A stretch of 55,861 nt of DNA from the NCBI RefSeq assembly GCF_000741165.1, contig NZ_JGYN01000007.1:1-55861 (forward strand), read 5' to 3'. Positions 8,971-17,322 of the stretch are shown here, piece after piece (the first letter of the stretch is position 1; each line of letters starts with the position of its first letter). The notes below the pieces were generated by a model. It saw nothing but the letters and a program-made list of their open reading frames with translations. It was not told the DNA's origin and searched no databases. The DNA is from Bifidobacterium biavatii DSM 23969. GTDB taxonomy: Bacteria > Actinomycetota > Actinomycetes > Actinomycetales > Bifidobacteriaceae. Position numbers and translations under genes: made by a program.

Positions 8971-9690
8971 ATGAGCGTAAGCAAGCCGAACGAAGTGCCA
9001 GAGGAAAGCAACACGCTGCTGCACACCGCGCTGTTCGCCCAGGTCGCGCCCGATCAGGCCGAGGAACTCCTGCCGTACCTTATGGAAACCACGCTCGACA
9101 AAGGCGACTTCATCTTCCGCGAAGGCGACACCGACTGCCGCCTCTACGTGCTCGAATCAGGCAAGGTCAAGCTCACCAGAACCTCCACCGACAACCGCGT
9201 GCAGCTGCTGTCCATCCACGCGCGCGGCGAAGTGCTCGGCGAAATCCCCGTCTTCGACCCGACCGGCGGTCCGCGCACCGCGTCCGCCGTGGCCATGACC
9301 GACAACACGCGCGTCGTCTGGCTCGAACGCGACGCCCTGTTCGGCTGGCTCGACAAGCATCCGCGCGTCGCCATCAACATGCTGCAGGTCATGGCCGCGC
9401 GCATGCGCTCCAACAACGAGCACATCAGCGACCTCGTGTTCATGGACGTGCCCGCGCGCCTCGCCAAAACCCTGCTCAACCTCGGCAGCCGTTTCGGCGA
9501 GCCGATGGAGGACGGCCTGCTCGTGCCGCACGACCTGACGCAAGAGGAAATGGCGCAGTTGGTCGGCTCCTCGCGTGAAACCGTGAACAAGGCGCTCACC
9601 GACTTTTCCAATCGCGGTTGGATCGCGCGCAAGGGGCGCTCCATCATCATCTACCAGCCGGGCATGCTCATCCGGCGGTCGCGGCGCTAG
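8971..9690 (+). CDS. Crp/Fnr family transcriptional regulator
   Basis: 239 aa. An N-terminal cyclic-nucleotide-binding beta-barrel (about residues 20-140) contains the phosphate-binding pattern GEVLGEI and then GGPRTASA, as in cAMP-binding members. A C-terminal winged helix follows (about residues 180-230), with DLTQEEMAQLVGSSRETVNK as the recognition region. No Fnr-type cysteine cluster is present, so it more resembles the actinobacterial GlxR/Crp group than oxygen sensors. A strong ribosome site (AAGGAAGGTG) lies 5' of the ATG at 8971. It precedes a penicillin-binding protein gene, which has its own promoter. Its targets cannot be read from the window. Confidence 0.88.
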   Translation: MSVSKPNEVPEESNTLLHTALFAQVAPDQAEELLPYLMETTLDKGDFIFREGDTDCRLYVLESGKVKLTRTSTDNRVQLLSIHARGEVLGEIPVFDPTGGPRTASAVAMTDNTRVVWLERDALFGWLDKHPRVAINMLQVMAARMRSNNEHISDLVFMDVPARLAKTLLNLGSRFGEPMEDGLLVPHDLTQEEMAQLVGSSRETVNKALTDFSNRGWIARKGRSIIIYQPGMLIRRSRR

Positions 9691-9803
9691 GCGCGCATCC
9701 GCCCGTTCCAAGCCAATGTCCAGCCATTATTAGGCTGTTGCGGGTTTTGTGACGAAATGCGCACGGGGGTGTGCGGGAAACAGGCAAGGTAGACCCGGCC
9801 CCT

Positions 9804-9809
9804 TAGAAT
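9804..9809 (+). promoter_or_regulatory. -10 box TAGAAT, probably giving a leaderless mRNA for the PBP
   Basis: TAGAAT ends 7 bases before the ATG at 9817. An ATG at 9808 overlaps the box itself and is unlikely to be used. Confidence 0.55.
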
Positions 9810-9816
9810 GAGCTGC

Positions 9817-12273
9817 ATGCCCAAGAAGAAATCCCCTACCGTCGCACGCGTGCTCTCGCTCATCATGGCCTACGTGACCCTGTGTGTCGCGGGCGGCATC
9901 GCGGCGAGCGTGCTGCTCATGCCGGCCGTGTTCGCCGCCAACAAGGCCACGCAGGCGCTGGTTCCCTCCCTTCAGGTGGAGGGCATCGACTTCGACGTGA
10001 CGAGCCTGCCGCAGAAATCCATCATGTACGCCTCCGACGGCACCACGAAAATGGGCGAATTCTATGAGGACAACCGCATCGTCGTGCCCATCAAGAACGT
10101 GTCCAAATACATGCGCTGGGCCGTGGTGGCCCGCGAGGACAAGCGCTTCTTCGACCACGCCGGCGTCGACGTGCAGGGCGTGATGCGCGCGTTCGTCAAA
10201 ACGTACGTGCTCAAGCAGGACGAACAGGGCGGCTCCTCGCTCACCCAGCAGTACGTCAAGAACGTGCTCATCACCAAGGCGGAAAGCGACAACGACCCGA
10301 TCGCCCGGTACCACGCTTCCGAAGGCACCGTCGCGCGCAAGATCCGCGAGATGCTCATCGCCGTGCAGATGGAGCAGAAGTACTCCAAGCTGGAAATCCT
10401 GCAGGGTTACCTCAACATCGCGCAGTTCGGCCGCAACCGACTCTACGGTGTCGAAACCGCGGCCCGACGCTACTTCAACGTGAGCGCCAAGGACCTGAAC
10501 ATCGTACAGTCGGCCACCATCGCCGCCATCACGAAGAACCCGGAAAAATTCGATCCGTCGGTCGAAGCGAACCTGCCCACGGCGCAGAAGCAGCGCAACA
10601 CCGTGCTGCAACTCATGTACGAGCAGGGCTACATCACCAAGGCCGAATGCACGCAGGCGCAAAAGACGCCGATCCAGGACACGCTCAACATCCAGCCGCT
10701 GACCACCGGCTGCCAGAACGCCGGCGACTACGCGTTCTTCTGCGCGTACGTGACCCAGCGCATCCTCAACTCCTCCGAATTCGGCAAGACCAAGGAGGCA
10801 CGCCTCCAGCTGCTTAAGGAAGGCGGCCTGAGCATCGTCACCACGCTTGACGTGGACGCGAACAGCCTGCTCATGAAAGCGGCCCGCGACACGGTCCCAC
10901 CCACCGACCCCAGCGGCTTCGAAATCATGATGGCCTCCGTCAAACCCGGCACGGGCGAAGTGCTCGGCTTCGGCATCAACCGAACGTACACGGGCGGCGA
11001 CGCGACCGACCAGACGCAGACATCCATGAACTACATGGTCGACGCGGAAGACGGCGGCGGCGCGGGTTTCCCCGTCGGCTCGACCATCAAACCGTTCAAC
11101 ATGGTTGCATGGATGGAAGCGGGCAGGTCTATCAACGAGAACCTGCAGACCACCACCAGCTACGCGACCAGCGAATTCGCGTGCGAAAACTACAACGGCA
11201 AGATGCAGAACTATTCGGGCACCACCGAACTGTGGCCGGTCACGAACGCGCTCACCAACGGCACGGTCAACCCCGAAAGCCCGTTCCTCGGCCTCGTGCG
11301 CTCGCACAACACCACGCAGGCGTCCATGGGCGCGATCATCGGCCTGTGCCGTGTGGCCGACGCTTACACGCAGGCCGGCTACCACGACGCGTCCAGTCTC
11401 AAGACCATCGACCAGGTGCCCGCCACGTACAATCCGGCCATGATGATCGGCTCGGTGAACGTTTCGCCGCTGACCATGGCGAACATGTACGCGACGCTCG
11501 CCGCGGACGGCGTCGAATGCACGCCGATCGCCATGAAGAAGGTCACCCGCATGAACGGCGAGGAGATCAGCGTGCCGAAGGCCAACTGCCATCAGGCCAT
11601 CGACAAGGAGATCGTGCAGACCGTCGCGTACGCGCTCAACCAGGGCACCATCCGGTCCGACGGCGCCGGCCAGTACGCGAAGCTGGACAGCGGGCGCAAA
11701 ACGTTCGCCAAGACCGGTACGAACGAGACCATGTACATGGCCACCGGCGGCTTCATTCCCAAGCAGATCGCTACGTTCGTGCTCGTCGGCGACGCGCAGG
11801 CCCCGATCCAGAACCCCGTCGCCAACATCGCGATCAACGGCACCTACCGCGGCTACTGGGACGGCGGCACCATCGCGGCCCCGGCGTGGAAGGAGTTCAT
11901 GGACGCCTACGCCGACAAGAAGGGACTCGGCAAGGACGTCGGCAATGACTACGGCACGCCGGTCGCCAAGTACACGACGAGCAGCGGCTCGGTCACCACG
12001 ATCCAGGGACGCACGCTCGGCACGTACAGCAACACGAGCAATTCGAACAACGGCACGACGAACTCGAACGGCACGACCGGCAACAACAGCTCGTCCAATT
12101 CGACCGGCGGCAATTCGACCCAGTCGAATCAGTCGGGGCAGTCCAACCAGTCCGGCCAGTCGAACGGGCAGTCGTCGACCCAGTCGAACAGCGGCACGTC
12201 AAGCCAGCAGGGAACCTCCAACCAGCAGAGTTCCAACAGCCAGCAGTCCGGCACGACCAACAGCGGCCAGTAA
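9817..12273 (+). CDS. class A penicillin-binding protein (transglycosylase/transpeptidase)
   Basis: 818 aa. It polymerises and cross-links peptidoglycan on the outer face of the membrane. After a short basic N-terminus there is one membrane anchor (about residues 12-40). The GT51 transglycosylase domain shows EDKRFFDHAGVD and GGSSLTQQYVKN. The transpeptidase domain shows GSTIK (SxxK, catalytic Ser), SHN (SxN) and KTGT. From about residue 730 the tail is an almost pure Ser/Asn/Gly/Gln/Thr run of about 85 residues with NQSGQS-like repeats, probably a flexible wall-spanning segment. The start at 9817 gives MPKKKSP and fits a leaderless mRNA. Confidence 0.92.
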   Translation: MPKKKSPTVARVLSLIMAYVTLCVAGGIAASVLLMPAVFAANKATQALVPSLQVEGIDFDVTSLPQKSIMYASDGTTKMGEFYEDNRIVVPIKNVSKYMRWAVVAREDKRFFDHAGVDVQGVMRAFVKTYVLKQDEQGGSSLTQQYVKNVLITKAESDNDPIARYHASEGTVARKIREMLIAVQMEQKYSKLEILQGYLNIAQFGRNRLYGVETAARRYFNVSAKDLNIVQSATIAAITKNPEKFDPSVEANLPTAQKQRNTVLQLMYEQGYITKAECTQAQKTPIQDTLNIQPLTTGCQNAGDYAFFCAYVTQRILNSSEFGKTKEARLQLLKEGGLSIVTTLDVDANSLLMKAARDTVPPTDPSGFEIMMASVKPGTGEVLGFGINRTYTGGDATDQTQTSMNYMVDAEDGGGAGFPVGSTIKPFNMVAWMEAGRSINENLQTTTSYATSEFACENYNGKMQNYSGTTELWPVTNALTNGTVNPESPFLGLVRSHNTTQASMGAIIGLCRVADAYTQAGYHDASSLKTIDQVPATYNPAMMIGSVNVSPLTMANMYATLAADGVECTPIAMKKVTRMNGEEISVPKANCHQAIDKEIVQTVAYALNQGTIRSDGAGQYAKLDSGRKTFAKTGTNETMYMATGGFIPKQIATFVLVGDAQAPIQNPVANIAINGTYRGYWDGGTIAAPAWKEFMDAYADKKGLGKDVGNDYGTPVAKYTTSSGSVTTIQGRTLGTYSNTSNSNNGTTNSNGTTGNNSSSNSTGGNSTQSNQSGQSNQSGQSNGQSSTQSNSGTSSQQGTSNQQSSNSQQSGTTNSGQ

Positions 12274-12336
12274 CGGCCAGCAGATGCGCGCCTGACGTGT
12301 GCCCGACGCTGTTCGGCATCGTCCCCAGCACCATGA

Positions 12337-12364
12337 GAACGCCCGCCCGTTACGGCGGGCGTTC
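12337..12364 (+). terminator. strong GC hairpin after the PBP gene
   Basis: An 11-base perfect stem, GAACGCCCGCC with GGCGGGCGTTC, and a 6-base loop. No T-run follows, so it may act only partly as a terminator. Confidence 0.5.
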
Positions 12365-12392
12365 GCCGTATATGCCGTATAACCGTTCGACG

Positions 12393-12398
12393 TACAAT
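12393..12398 (+). promoter_or_regulatory. -10 box TACAAT for the OYE reductase gene
   Basis: It predicts a start near 12405 and a leader of about 78 bases to the ATG at 12483. The -35 is unclear. Confidence 0.4.
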
Positions 12399-12482
12399 GG
12401 CGGAAGCGCACCCTCGTTGGGGGAAGCACGCGGATCCGCCCGGATCCGCATTTGGGTTCGCACGCGGGAAAGGAAACGCACG

Positions 12483-13634
12483 ATGAGCGACACCGACGTC
12501 AAAGATGTCAAAGACGGCAAGAACGGTAAGAAAATGAAGAAAGGCAAGAACGGCGCCACGCTGTTCTCCCCGATGTCGCTGCGCGGCGTGACCGTGCGCA
12601 ACCGCATCTGGATGCCGCCGATGGACACGTATTCGGCTGTGGCCCGCGACGGCAAGCCGACCCCGTTCCACTACCAGCATTACATGTCGCGCGCGATGGG
12701 CGGTTTCGGCATGATCATCTGCGAGGCGACCGCCGTGGCTCCCGAAGGGCGCATCTCGCCGTGCGACACGGGCCTGTGGAACGACGATCAGGTCGAAGCG
12801 TGGCGCTGGATCGTCGACGGCATGAAGCAGGCGGGCGCGGTGCCGGCCGTGCAGCTCAACCATGCCGGCCGCAAGGGCTCCACCGGCTGCTTCGGCGTCG
12901 GGTTCGCTGGCGGCAGCGTGCCGTTCGAGGACGGCGGCTGGCAGACCGTGGCGCCCAGTCCGATCGCCTACGGCCACTACGCGATGCCGCGCGTGCTGAG
13001 CGTGGAGGAGATCCACGGCATCGTGGCGCAGTTCCGCGACGCGGCCGCCCGCGCCGTACGCGCCGGATTCCAGGCGATCGAAATCCACGCCGCGCACGGA
13101 TACCTGATTTCGCAGTTCCTCGACCCGCTCAGCAACGAGCGCACGGACGAATACGGCGGCGATCTGGCCGGCCGCATGCGGTTCCTGGTGGAAATCGTCG
13201 ATGCGGTGCGTTCGGCGATTCCCGAGGACATGCCGCTGCTTGTGCGCATCTCCGCAACCGACTGGGCGGCCGGCGGTTGGGATCTCGACCAGACCGTGGA
13301 AGTGGCGAAGGTCGTGCGCGAGCACGGCGTCGATCTGGTCGACGTGTCGACCGGCGGCATCGTGCCGAACGTGACGATTCCGGTCAAGCCCGGATACCAA
13401 GTGCCGTTCTCGACGCAGGTGCGCGACCGTGCGGGCGTGCCCGTGACGGCGGTGGGGCTGATCACCAAGCCGAAGCAGGCGGCGAAGATCGTCGCCCGCG
13501 GCGAGGCCGACGTCGTCGAGATCGGCCGCGCCGCGCTGCGCGAACCGTACTGGCCACTGCGCGCGGCGTACAAGCTCGGGCTGTCCACGGCCGACGCACC
13601 GTATCAGCCGCAGTACGTGCGCGGCGCGTACTGA
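12483..13634 (+). CDS. NADH:flavin oxidoreductase, Old Yellow Enzyme family (YqjM/NamA-like)
   Basis: 383 aa. It is an FMN-dependent reductase of activated C=C bonds; the natural substrate is not known. A Lys/Asp-rich N-terminus of about 22 residues precedes the TIM barrel. The barrel shows LFSPMSLRGVTVRNRIWMPP, QLNHAGRKG, and IEIHAAHGYLISQFL followed by NERTDEYGG. The HxxH pair that binds the substrate and the FMN-phosphate loop GRAALREP near the C-terminus are both present. The start at 12483 has AAAGGAAA 7 bases upstream. The gene stands alone between its own promoter and a shared terminator with the convergent pyrD. Confidence 0.88.
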   Translation: MSDTDVKDVKDGKNGKKMKKGKNGATLFSPMSLRGVTVRNRIWMPPMDTYSAVARDGKPTPFHYQHYMSRAMGGFGMIICEATAVAPEGRISPCDTGLWNDDQVEAWRWIVDGMKQAGAVPAVQLNHAGRKGSTGCFGVGFAGGSVPFEDGGWQTVAPSPIAYGHYAMPRVLSVEEIHGIVAQFRDAAARAVRAGFQAIEIHAAHGYLISQFLDPLSNERTDEYGGDLAGRMRFLVEIVDAVRSAIPEDMPLLVRISATDWAAGGWDLDQTVEVAKVVREHGVDLVDVSTGGIVPNVTIPVKPGYQVPFSTQVRDRAGVPVTAVGLITKPKQAAKIVARGEADVVEIGRAALREPYWPLRAAYKLGLSTADAPYQPQYVRGAY

Positions 13635-13690
13635 GCGCAGGAGTTCCTGGCTTCTTTTCGGGGAAGTCGGGAAAGCGGGCAAAGAAACTG

Positions 13691-13754
13691 ACTGAGGGGT
13701 AGTTGGAAAGGTTGCGCATATCAATGCGGATAAACCTTCTGGCTACCCCTCAGT
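13691..13754. terminator. bidirectional terminator between the OYE gene and pyrD
   Basis: ACTGAGGGGTAG (13691-13702) pairs perfectly with 13743-13754, with a smaller CGCAT/ATGCG hairpin in the loop. TTTTG follows on the plus strand, and an AGTTTCTTT stretch follows on the minus strand. This suits the two converging genes. Confidence 0.7.
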
Positions 13755-13807
13755 TTTGCTGCGTCCGGCAGTTCCCCGACAACAAAGGAAGCTGGGAGAA
13801 GCGAGCG

Positions 13808-14956
13808 TCACGCGTCGGCGCCGACGGCCTCGGACACGTGTTCGTAGCCGTCGCGGCGGAGCAGTTCGGCCAGACCGCGTTTCAACACGGTGATCTGCTG
13901 CGGGCCGCGGTACATGAGCGCGGAAATGAACATGACGAGGCTCGCGCCGCAACGGATCTTCTCATACGCCTGTTCGGGCGTGAATACGCCGCCAATGCCC
14001 GCGATCGCGAACCGGTCTCCGTACTCGCGGTACACCTGACGCACCAGTGCGTTGCTCGCCCGGTATGTCGGGCCGCCCGACAGGCCGCCCTCCCAGTCGC
14101 GCGGAATCTCCATGCCGGTGCGGTCCTTTTGCAGGTTCGCGAAGCTCACGCCCTGCACGTTGTGCTCGGCGAGCACGTCGAGCAGCTCGCGGAACTCGCC
14201 CCAGCTCTTGTTGAGCGGCATCTTGACGAGCGTCGGCTGCGGGCGCTCGATCTTGTCCAGCGCGGTGAACAGGCGGTCGAGCGCGTCCGGCGTCTGCGTG
14301 AACGGCTCGCCGGCGTGCGTGTTCGGGCAGGACACGTTCACTTCGACCATCGCGGTGCGGCCGGCCGCGCGGCGCATCGACGCGCAGTAGTCCTCGATGC
14401 CTTCGTCCAGATCGCCGCACAGGGCGTCGTTCGTGCGCGCGATCGAGACGGAAACCTGCATGCTCTTCGCCTTCGTCCACGCCTTCTCCGCACGTTCGAT
14501 CACCTTGTCTGAACCGTCGTTCGCGAGCCCGACGTGCACGATCATCGAATCGTATTCGGGCAGGCGGTGGAACCACGGGCGCGGATTGCCCTTGCACGGG
14601 CGGGCGGTGGTTGAGCCGACCGTCTCGAATCCGAAGCCGGCGTTGTCGAGCAGCACGGGCATGTCGCAGTTCTTGTCCAGTCCGGCGGACAGGCCGAACG
14701 GGTTGGCGAAGTCCACGCCCATCACGTTCGTTTCGAGGATCGGGTCGGTGTAGTCGAGCATTTCGCGCAGCAGGAACATGAGCGGCGGAATGTTCTTGGT
14801 GATGCGGCAGAACTCGATCATCTGGTCGTGCGCCACGTCGGGCGTGTGGTTGAACACGAAGCAGGGTTTGACGATGTTCTTGTAGCCGAAGGTGAAGAGG
14901 TCGGTGGTGGCTTTGTTCACGGCGTCGTGCCAGAAGCTTTCAGATACGTAGGTCAT
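13808..14956 (-). CDS. pyrD: dihydroorotate dehydrogenase, class 2-like with a class 1-type catalytic Cys
   Basis: 382 aa. It oxidises dihydroorotate to orotate in pyrimidine synthesis. Overall it aligns with class 2 (quinone-linked) enzymes: an N-terminal extension of about 80 residues, GLSAGLDKN, VGSTTARPCKGNPRPW, and GGLSGGPTYRAS with IGGVFTPEQAYEKI for FMN binding. The catalytic-base loop reads NVSCPNTHAG, however. Class 2 enzymes normally have Ser at that Cys, while class 1 enzymes have Cys. Its electron acceptor is therefore uncertain. The start at 14956 is chosen because a -10-like CACAAT lies 7 bases upstream on the minus strand; an ATG at 14965 lies within that box. Confidence 0.85.
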   Translation of the reverse strand: MTYVSESFWHDAVNKATTDLFTFGYKNIVKPCFVFNHTPDVAHDQMIEFCRITKNIPPLMFLLREMLDYTDPILETNVMGVDFANPFGLSAGLDKNCDMPVLLDNAGFGFETVGSTTARPCKGNPRPWFHRLPEYDSMIVHVGLANDGSDKVIERAEKAWTKAKSMQVSVSIARTNDALCGDLDEGIEDYCASMRRAAGRTAMVEVNVSCPNTHAGEPFTQTPDALDRLFTALDKIERPQPTLVKMPLNKSWGEFRELLDVLAEHNVQGVSFANLQKDRTGMEIPRDWEGGLSGGPTYRASNALVRQVYREYGDRFAIAGIGGVFTPEQAYEKIRCGASLVMFISALMYRGPQQITVLKRGLAELLRRDGYEHVSEAVGADA

Positions 14957-14963
14957 GCGTCCC

Positions 14964-14969
14964 ATTGTG
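14964..14969 (-). promoter_or_regulatory. -10-like box CACAAT before pyrD
   Basis: Read on the minus strand, CACAAT ends 7 bases before the pyrD ATG at 14956. This is the same leaderless layout as several plus-strand genes. Confidence 0.4.
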
Positions 14970-15173
14970 GCACTGGACGACGAAAAACGGAATGATCGAC
15001 GCCGGCGGCGGTCGGTGCCGCTGTGCGGGTCGTGGCCGTGGTGCGGATAGTTCGTGAGCGATCCGTGGTCGGCGTGCTCGGTGTGGTCTGGTGCGGCCCG
15101 GTACGGATGGCAGTGCGTGCGTTTTTGTGCGGTTTGCTGGATTGATTTGTGTGTTTGACGGCGTGTTGCGGTG

Positions 15174-15189
15174 CGAAACGCTCATTTCG
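15174..15189. promoter_or_regulatory. inverted repeat CGAAA-N6-TTTCG before the deoR-gal promoter
   Basis: It sits just upstream of the -35 box at 15192. DeoR-family proteins often bind their own promoters at TTTC-type repeats, so it could be the operator. The arms are short and no second copy was found. Confidence 0.3.
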
Positions 15190-15191
15190 GT

Positions 15192-15220
15192 TTGGTTTAT
15201 GCGCGTATGTGTGCGATAAT
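15192..15220 (+). promoter_or_regulatory. promoter of deoR-galT-galK (TTGGTT, 17 bp, GATAAT)
   Basis: -35 TTGGTT at 15192-15197 and -10 GATAAT at 15215-15220 with an ideal 17-base spacer. The ATG at 15227 is 6 bases beyond the -10, so the mRNA is probably leaderless. Confidence 0.65.
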
Positions 15221-15226
15221 GTTCGA

Positions 15227-16030
15227 ATGATTTCCTCACAACGTCAACATCTGATACTGAGCAGGCTGCGCACCCGCGGTGCGGTGCGCATCACCGCGCT
15301 GAGCAAGGAACTCGGCGTTTCCGCAATGACCATCCGCCGCGACATCGCCGAACTGTCCGACAAGGGACTGCTCAAGCGCGTCCACGGCGGTGCGGTCACC
15401 ACCAGCACGCTGCTCAGTGAGCCGCTGTTCTCCGTAAAGTCGCAGATGGACATCGGCCTCAAGGACGCCATCGCGCAGGAAGCCGTCAAATACGTGGCTC
15501 CCGGCGACGTGATCGCCATCGGCGGCGGCACCACGGCGTACGTCTTCGCCCAGCATCTGCTCGAATCGCAGCAGTCCAGCGGCATCACGATCCTCACCAA
15601 CTCGATCCCCGTCGCCGAACTCGTGCAGGCGCTCGAATCCAAGGACGTCGAAGTCATCGTCACCGGCGGCGTGATCACCCGATCCAACTCGCTCGTCGGA
15701 CCGATCGCGGACAAGGTCGTTGCATCCCTGCGCGTCAACACTGTCTTCCTCGGCACGCACTCTGTGTCGCTGCCGCGCGGCTTCCTCATGCCCAACTCGC
15801 TCGAGGCCGCAACCGATATGGCGATGATGGACATCGCCGACAAAACCATCATTCTTACCGATCACACCAAGTGGAGCTGCACCTCGCTGTCGCTGTTCGC
15901 ACGCTTCGACCAGGTGGATACGGTGATCACCGACGACGGGCTCGACCCTGACTCGGCGAACAAGACCAAGGAATTGGTGAAGGAGCTCGTGCTGGCCCAC
16001 CAGAGCGAGCATACAGAGGAAAGTGAGTGA
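15227..16030 (+). CDS. DeoR family transcriptional regulator of the gal operon
   Basis: 267 aa. The N-terminal winged helix starts RQHLILSRLRTRGAVRITAL and includes VSAMTIRRDIAELSDKGLLKR, the DeoR recognition helix, followed by VHGGA. The C-terminal sensor domain of the phosphosugar-binding type contains GDVIAIGGGTT and TNSIPVAELV. It is the first gene of a tight set with galT (4-base GTGA overlap possible) and galK, so it probably controls galactose or lacto-N-biose use in response to a sugar phosphate. The start at 15227 follows the -10 box by 6 bases; a frame extending upstream to 15149 is ignored. Confidence 0.9.
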   Translation: MISSQRQHLILSRLRTRGAVRITALSKELGVSAMTIRRDIAELSDKGLLKRVHGGAVTTSTLLSEPLFSVKSQMDIGLKDAIAQEAVKYVAPGDVIAIGGGTTAYVFAQHLLESQQSSGITILTNSIPVAELVQALESKDVEVIVTGGVITRSNSLVGPIADKVVASLRVNTVFLGTHSVSLPRGFLMPNSLEAATDMAMMDIADKTIILTDHTKWSCTSLSLFARFDQVDTVITDDGLDPDSANKTKELVKELVLAHQSEHTEESE

Positions 16031-16035
16031 TTCAC

Positions 16036-17286
16036 ATGGCAGAATTCGCCAACTACACGCCGGGTGAATACGCGAAGGAGCACATCCGCATCACGCCGAC
16101 CACGCTGGCCGACGGCCGTGACTTCTTCTATCTCGACGACGATCCGGAATACGTGTCCGGCAAGAAGACCCGTGAGCTGCACGATCCGCGCCCGCTGGCC
16201 TACCGTTTCGCCAACCAGCTGAACGCCGCCGGCGAAGAGGTGCCGTACGCGGCCCCCGAAATGCGCCGCGACCCGCTCACCGGCGACTGGATCCCGATGG
16301 CGACCGCGCGCATGAACCGTCCGATCACCGCCGGCCCTGGCGCCACCGCCAAGGGCAACCCGCTCGCCGCGCGCAAGCCCGGCGACCCGTACCAGGACGG
16401 CGAAGTGCCGGACACCGACTACAACGTCGTCGTGTTCGAAAACCGCTTCCCGTCGATGGTGCGCGTGCCCGGCCGCTCCGAAGACGTGACCTACGTGGAC
16501 GGCAACCCGCTGTGGGAGAAGAAGATGGCCGCGGGCCGCTGCGAGGTCATCTGCTTCGACCCCGACGAGAACGGCCTGCCGGCCGACCTGCCGGTGTCCC
16601 GACTGCGCACCGTCGTCGAAGCGTGGGCGTTCCGCACTGCCGAAATCTCCAAGATGGACGGCATCGAGCAGATCTTCCCGTTCGAGAACCACGGCGCCGA
16701 AATCGGCGTCTCGCTCGCCCACCCGCACGGCCAGGTCTACTGCTACCCGTTCATCGCGCCGAAGATGGAGCAGGAGCTCAAGCACACCGAGGCCTACCAC
16801 GAGAAGACCGGCGGCAACCTGCTCAAGGACCTTATGAACGCCGAGATCGAAGCCGGCGAGCGCATCGTCATGCGCAACCACAGCTGGGTCGCCTACGTGC
16901 CGGCCGCCGCCCGCTGGCCCCTCGAGGTGCACGTCGCCCCGGTGCGCGACGTGCTCACCCTCGACCAGCTCAACGACCAGGAGCGCTGGGACCTCGCCTC
17001 CATGTACTCGCACCTCCTCAAGCGCGGCAACGCGTTCTTCGACAAGGGCGACGGCAAGGGCATGGACCTGCCGTACATCGCCGCATGGCATCAGGCCCCG
17101 ATCCACGACCCGCGCCGCGAGAACTACCGCCTGAACCTGCAGTTCTTCTCGTTCCGCCGCGCCGCCAACAAGATCAAGTACCTCGCCGGCTCCGAATCCG
17201 GCATGGCCGCCTGGATCTCCGACACCACGCCGGAACTCATCGCCAAGCGCTTCCACGAGCTCGGCGACGTGGACATCGCCGACTGA
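16036..17286 (+). CDS. galT: galactose-1-phosphate uridylyltransferase
   Basis: 416 aa. It exchanges UMP between UDP-glucose and galactose 1-phosphate in the Leloir pathway, which bifidobacteria also use after lacto-N-biose cleavage. The active-site loop is AHPHGQVYCYPF, with the nucleophile His231 in HPHGQ. The early RRDPLTGDWIPMATARMNR and the later EVHVAPVRDVLTL are typical of the family. GAGGAAA lies 13 bases before the ATG at 16036. A GTG at 16027 overlaps the deoR stop codon and has the same ribosome site 4 bases away, so the start is not fully settled. galK follows after 36 bases. Confidence 0.93.
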   Translation: MAEFANYTPGEYAKEHIRITPTTLADGRDFFYLDDDPEYVSGKKTRELHDPRPLAYRFANQLNAAGEEVPYAAPEMRRDPLTGDWIPMATARMNRPITAGPGATAKGNPLAARKPGDPYQDGEVPDTDYNVVVFENRFPSMVRVPGRSEDVTYVDGNPLWEKKMAAGRCEVICFDPDENGLPADLPVSRLRTVVEAWAFRTAEISKMDGIEQIFPFENHGAEIGVSLAHPHGQVYCYPFIAPKMEQELKHTEAYHEKTGGNLLKDLMNAEIEAGERIVMRNHSWVAYVPAAARWPLEVHVAPVRDVLTLDQLNDQERWDLASMYSHLLKRGNAFFDKGDGKGMDLPYIAAWHQAPIHDPRRENYRLNLQFFSFRRAANKIKYLAGSESGMAAWISDTTPELIAKRFHELGDVDIAD

Positions 17287-17322
17287 CGTTTACGAACACG
17301 GACAACACAGAAAGAGACACCA

